A DNA stretch of 64,000 nt, taken from positions 49,253 through 113,252 of the forward strand of contig NZ_AONQ01000005.1 in NCBI RefSeq assembly GCF_000342045.1, in the 5' to 3' direction. This DNA comes from Paramagnetospirillum caucaseum. Lineage in GTDB: Bacteria; Pseudomonadota; Alphaproteobacteria; Rhodospirillales; Magnetospirillaceae. A program made the translations under genes and the position numbers. This document shows, one piece after another, positions 63,668-64,000 of the stretch; position 1 is the first letter of the stretch, and every line of letters starts with the position of its first letter. Under the pieces are notes generated by a model that had not been told where the DNA came from, did no database searches, and saw only the letters and a program-made list of their open reading frames with translations.

Positions 63668-63758
63668 GTCCGGGCGGGCTCCTGTGGTCTTTGGCGGGCG
63701 GGAGCGGTATTCTTGAGCCCCCGGCCACCAGTGGTCAACCAATTACCAGCGTGGATGG

Positions 63759-64000
63759 ATGATGACCGGCTTGATGACCGAAATCGCGGCGACCCAGGTG
63801 GACAGGGGCACCCTGGCCTTGTGGTTCCTCGGCCAGAACGGCTGGATGGTCAAGTCGCCTTCCGGCATGGTGCTGGCTGTCGACCCCTATCTCTCCAATT
63901 CCTGCCACCCGTCGCGGCGCGGCCTCGATCTCGACCGCCGGGTGCCGGTGCCGGTGGCGCCCGAGGACCTGCGGGCCGACCTGTTGCTCTGTACCCATTC
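63759..64000 (+). CDS. Metallo-beta-lactamase-fold hydrolase, N-terminal part (cut by window end)
   Basis: The first 80 codons are in view. They read FLGQNGWMVKSPSGMVLAVDPYLSNS and LLLCTH at the edge, the pattern of UlaG-type MBL hydrolases whose next residues would be the metal-binding His motif. It is divergent from the HupR-like gene. Two adjacent ATGs (63759 and 63762) are possible. Confidence 0.7.
   Translation, partial: MMTGLMTEIAATQVDRGTLALWFLGQNGWMVKSPSGMVLAVDPYLSNSCHPSRRGLDLDRRVPVPVAPEDLRADLLLCTH

Overview
The window is high-GC DNA from an alphaproteobacterium. It probably comes from a Rhodospirillales member close to Magnetospirillum. This is inferred from the mix of a form II RuBisCO with phosphoribulokinase, a napFDAGHBC nitrate reductase operon, homospermidine synthase, a fused thiSG gene and several c-di-GMP enzymes. 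No magnetosome gene is present, so the genus is not proven.

Positions 1 to about 16,200 are the right part of an integrated prophage or prophage-like element that starts left of the window. Its leftward operon runs from a Cro-like gene (4581) through small regulators, two orphan DNA methyltransferases and a replicative helicase cut by the window edge. A LexA/S24-type repressor sits in the middle. On either side of the repressor is the same 43-bp promoter/operator module in opposite orientation (4588-4630 and 6111-6153), each with two 17-bp dyads CRATA-N7-TATYG spaced 25 bp apart. The rightward operon (6253-16187) carries a complete diversity-generating retroelement (DGR), ssb, a GapR-family gene, an HD hydrolase, an ASCH protein, a DUF5131 protein, a PP-loop ATPase, an excisionase-like HTH gene and a tyrosine integrase next to the chromosomal accC gene. 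No capsid or tail gene is in view.

The DGR is the main discovery. It has two separate target genes (6744-7190 and 9004-9540), both ending in a DUF1566/C-type-lectin-like domain with an 84-bp variable repeat. It also has an 84-bp template repeat (10195-10278), an Avd accessory gene (9600-9953) and a DGR-type reverse transcriptase (10280-11407) that starts 2 bp after the template. All 28 differences between template and variable repeats (16 in VR1, 12 in VR2) lie at template adenines inside a 45-bp core. Each target gene is followed by a hairpin with an 8-9 bp stem and a TTCG loop, as expected for a DGR homing site.

From 16,237 onward the genes are chromosomal housekeeping and metabolism. They include accCB-aroQ, a periplasmic binding protein with a degenerate histidine kinase, thiSG, hemN, a deaminase, cbbM-cbbP, nudC, a PAS-GGDEF-EAL protein and the nap operon with an FNR-type box and a strong terminator. 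Next come acpS-lepB-rnc-era-recO, an acyl/aryl-CoA ligase under a palindromic operator, transporters and LysR regulators, homospermidine synthase with a possible leader peptide, a cluster linked to molybdenum metabolism, a c-heme GGDEF-EAL sensor, chrA, a YdjC deacetylase, an SGNH protein and a HupT/HupR-like two-component pair. The window ends inside an MBL-fold hydrolase.
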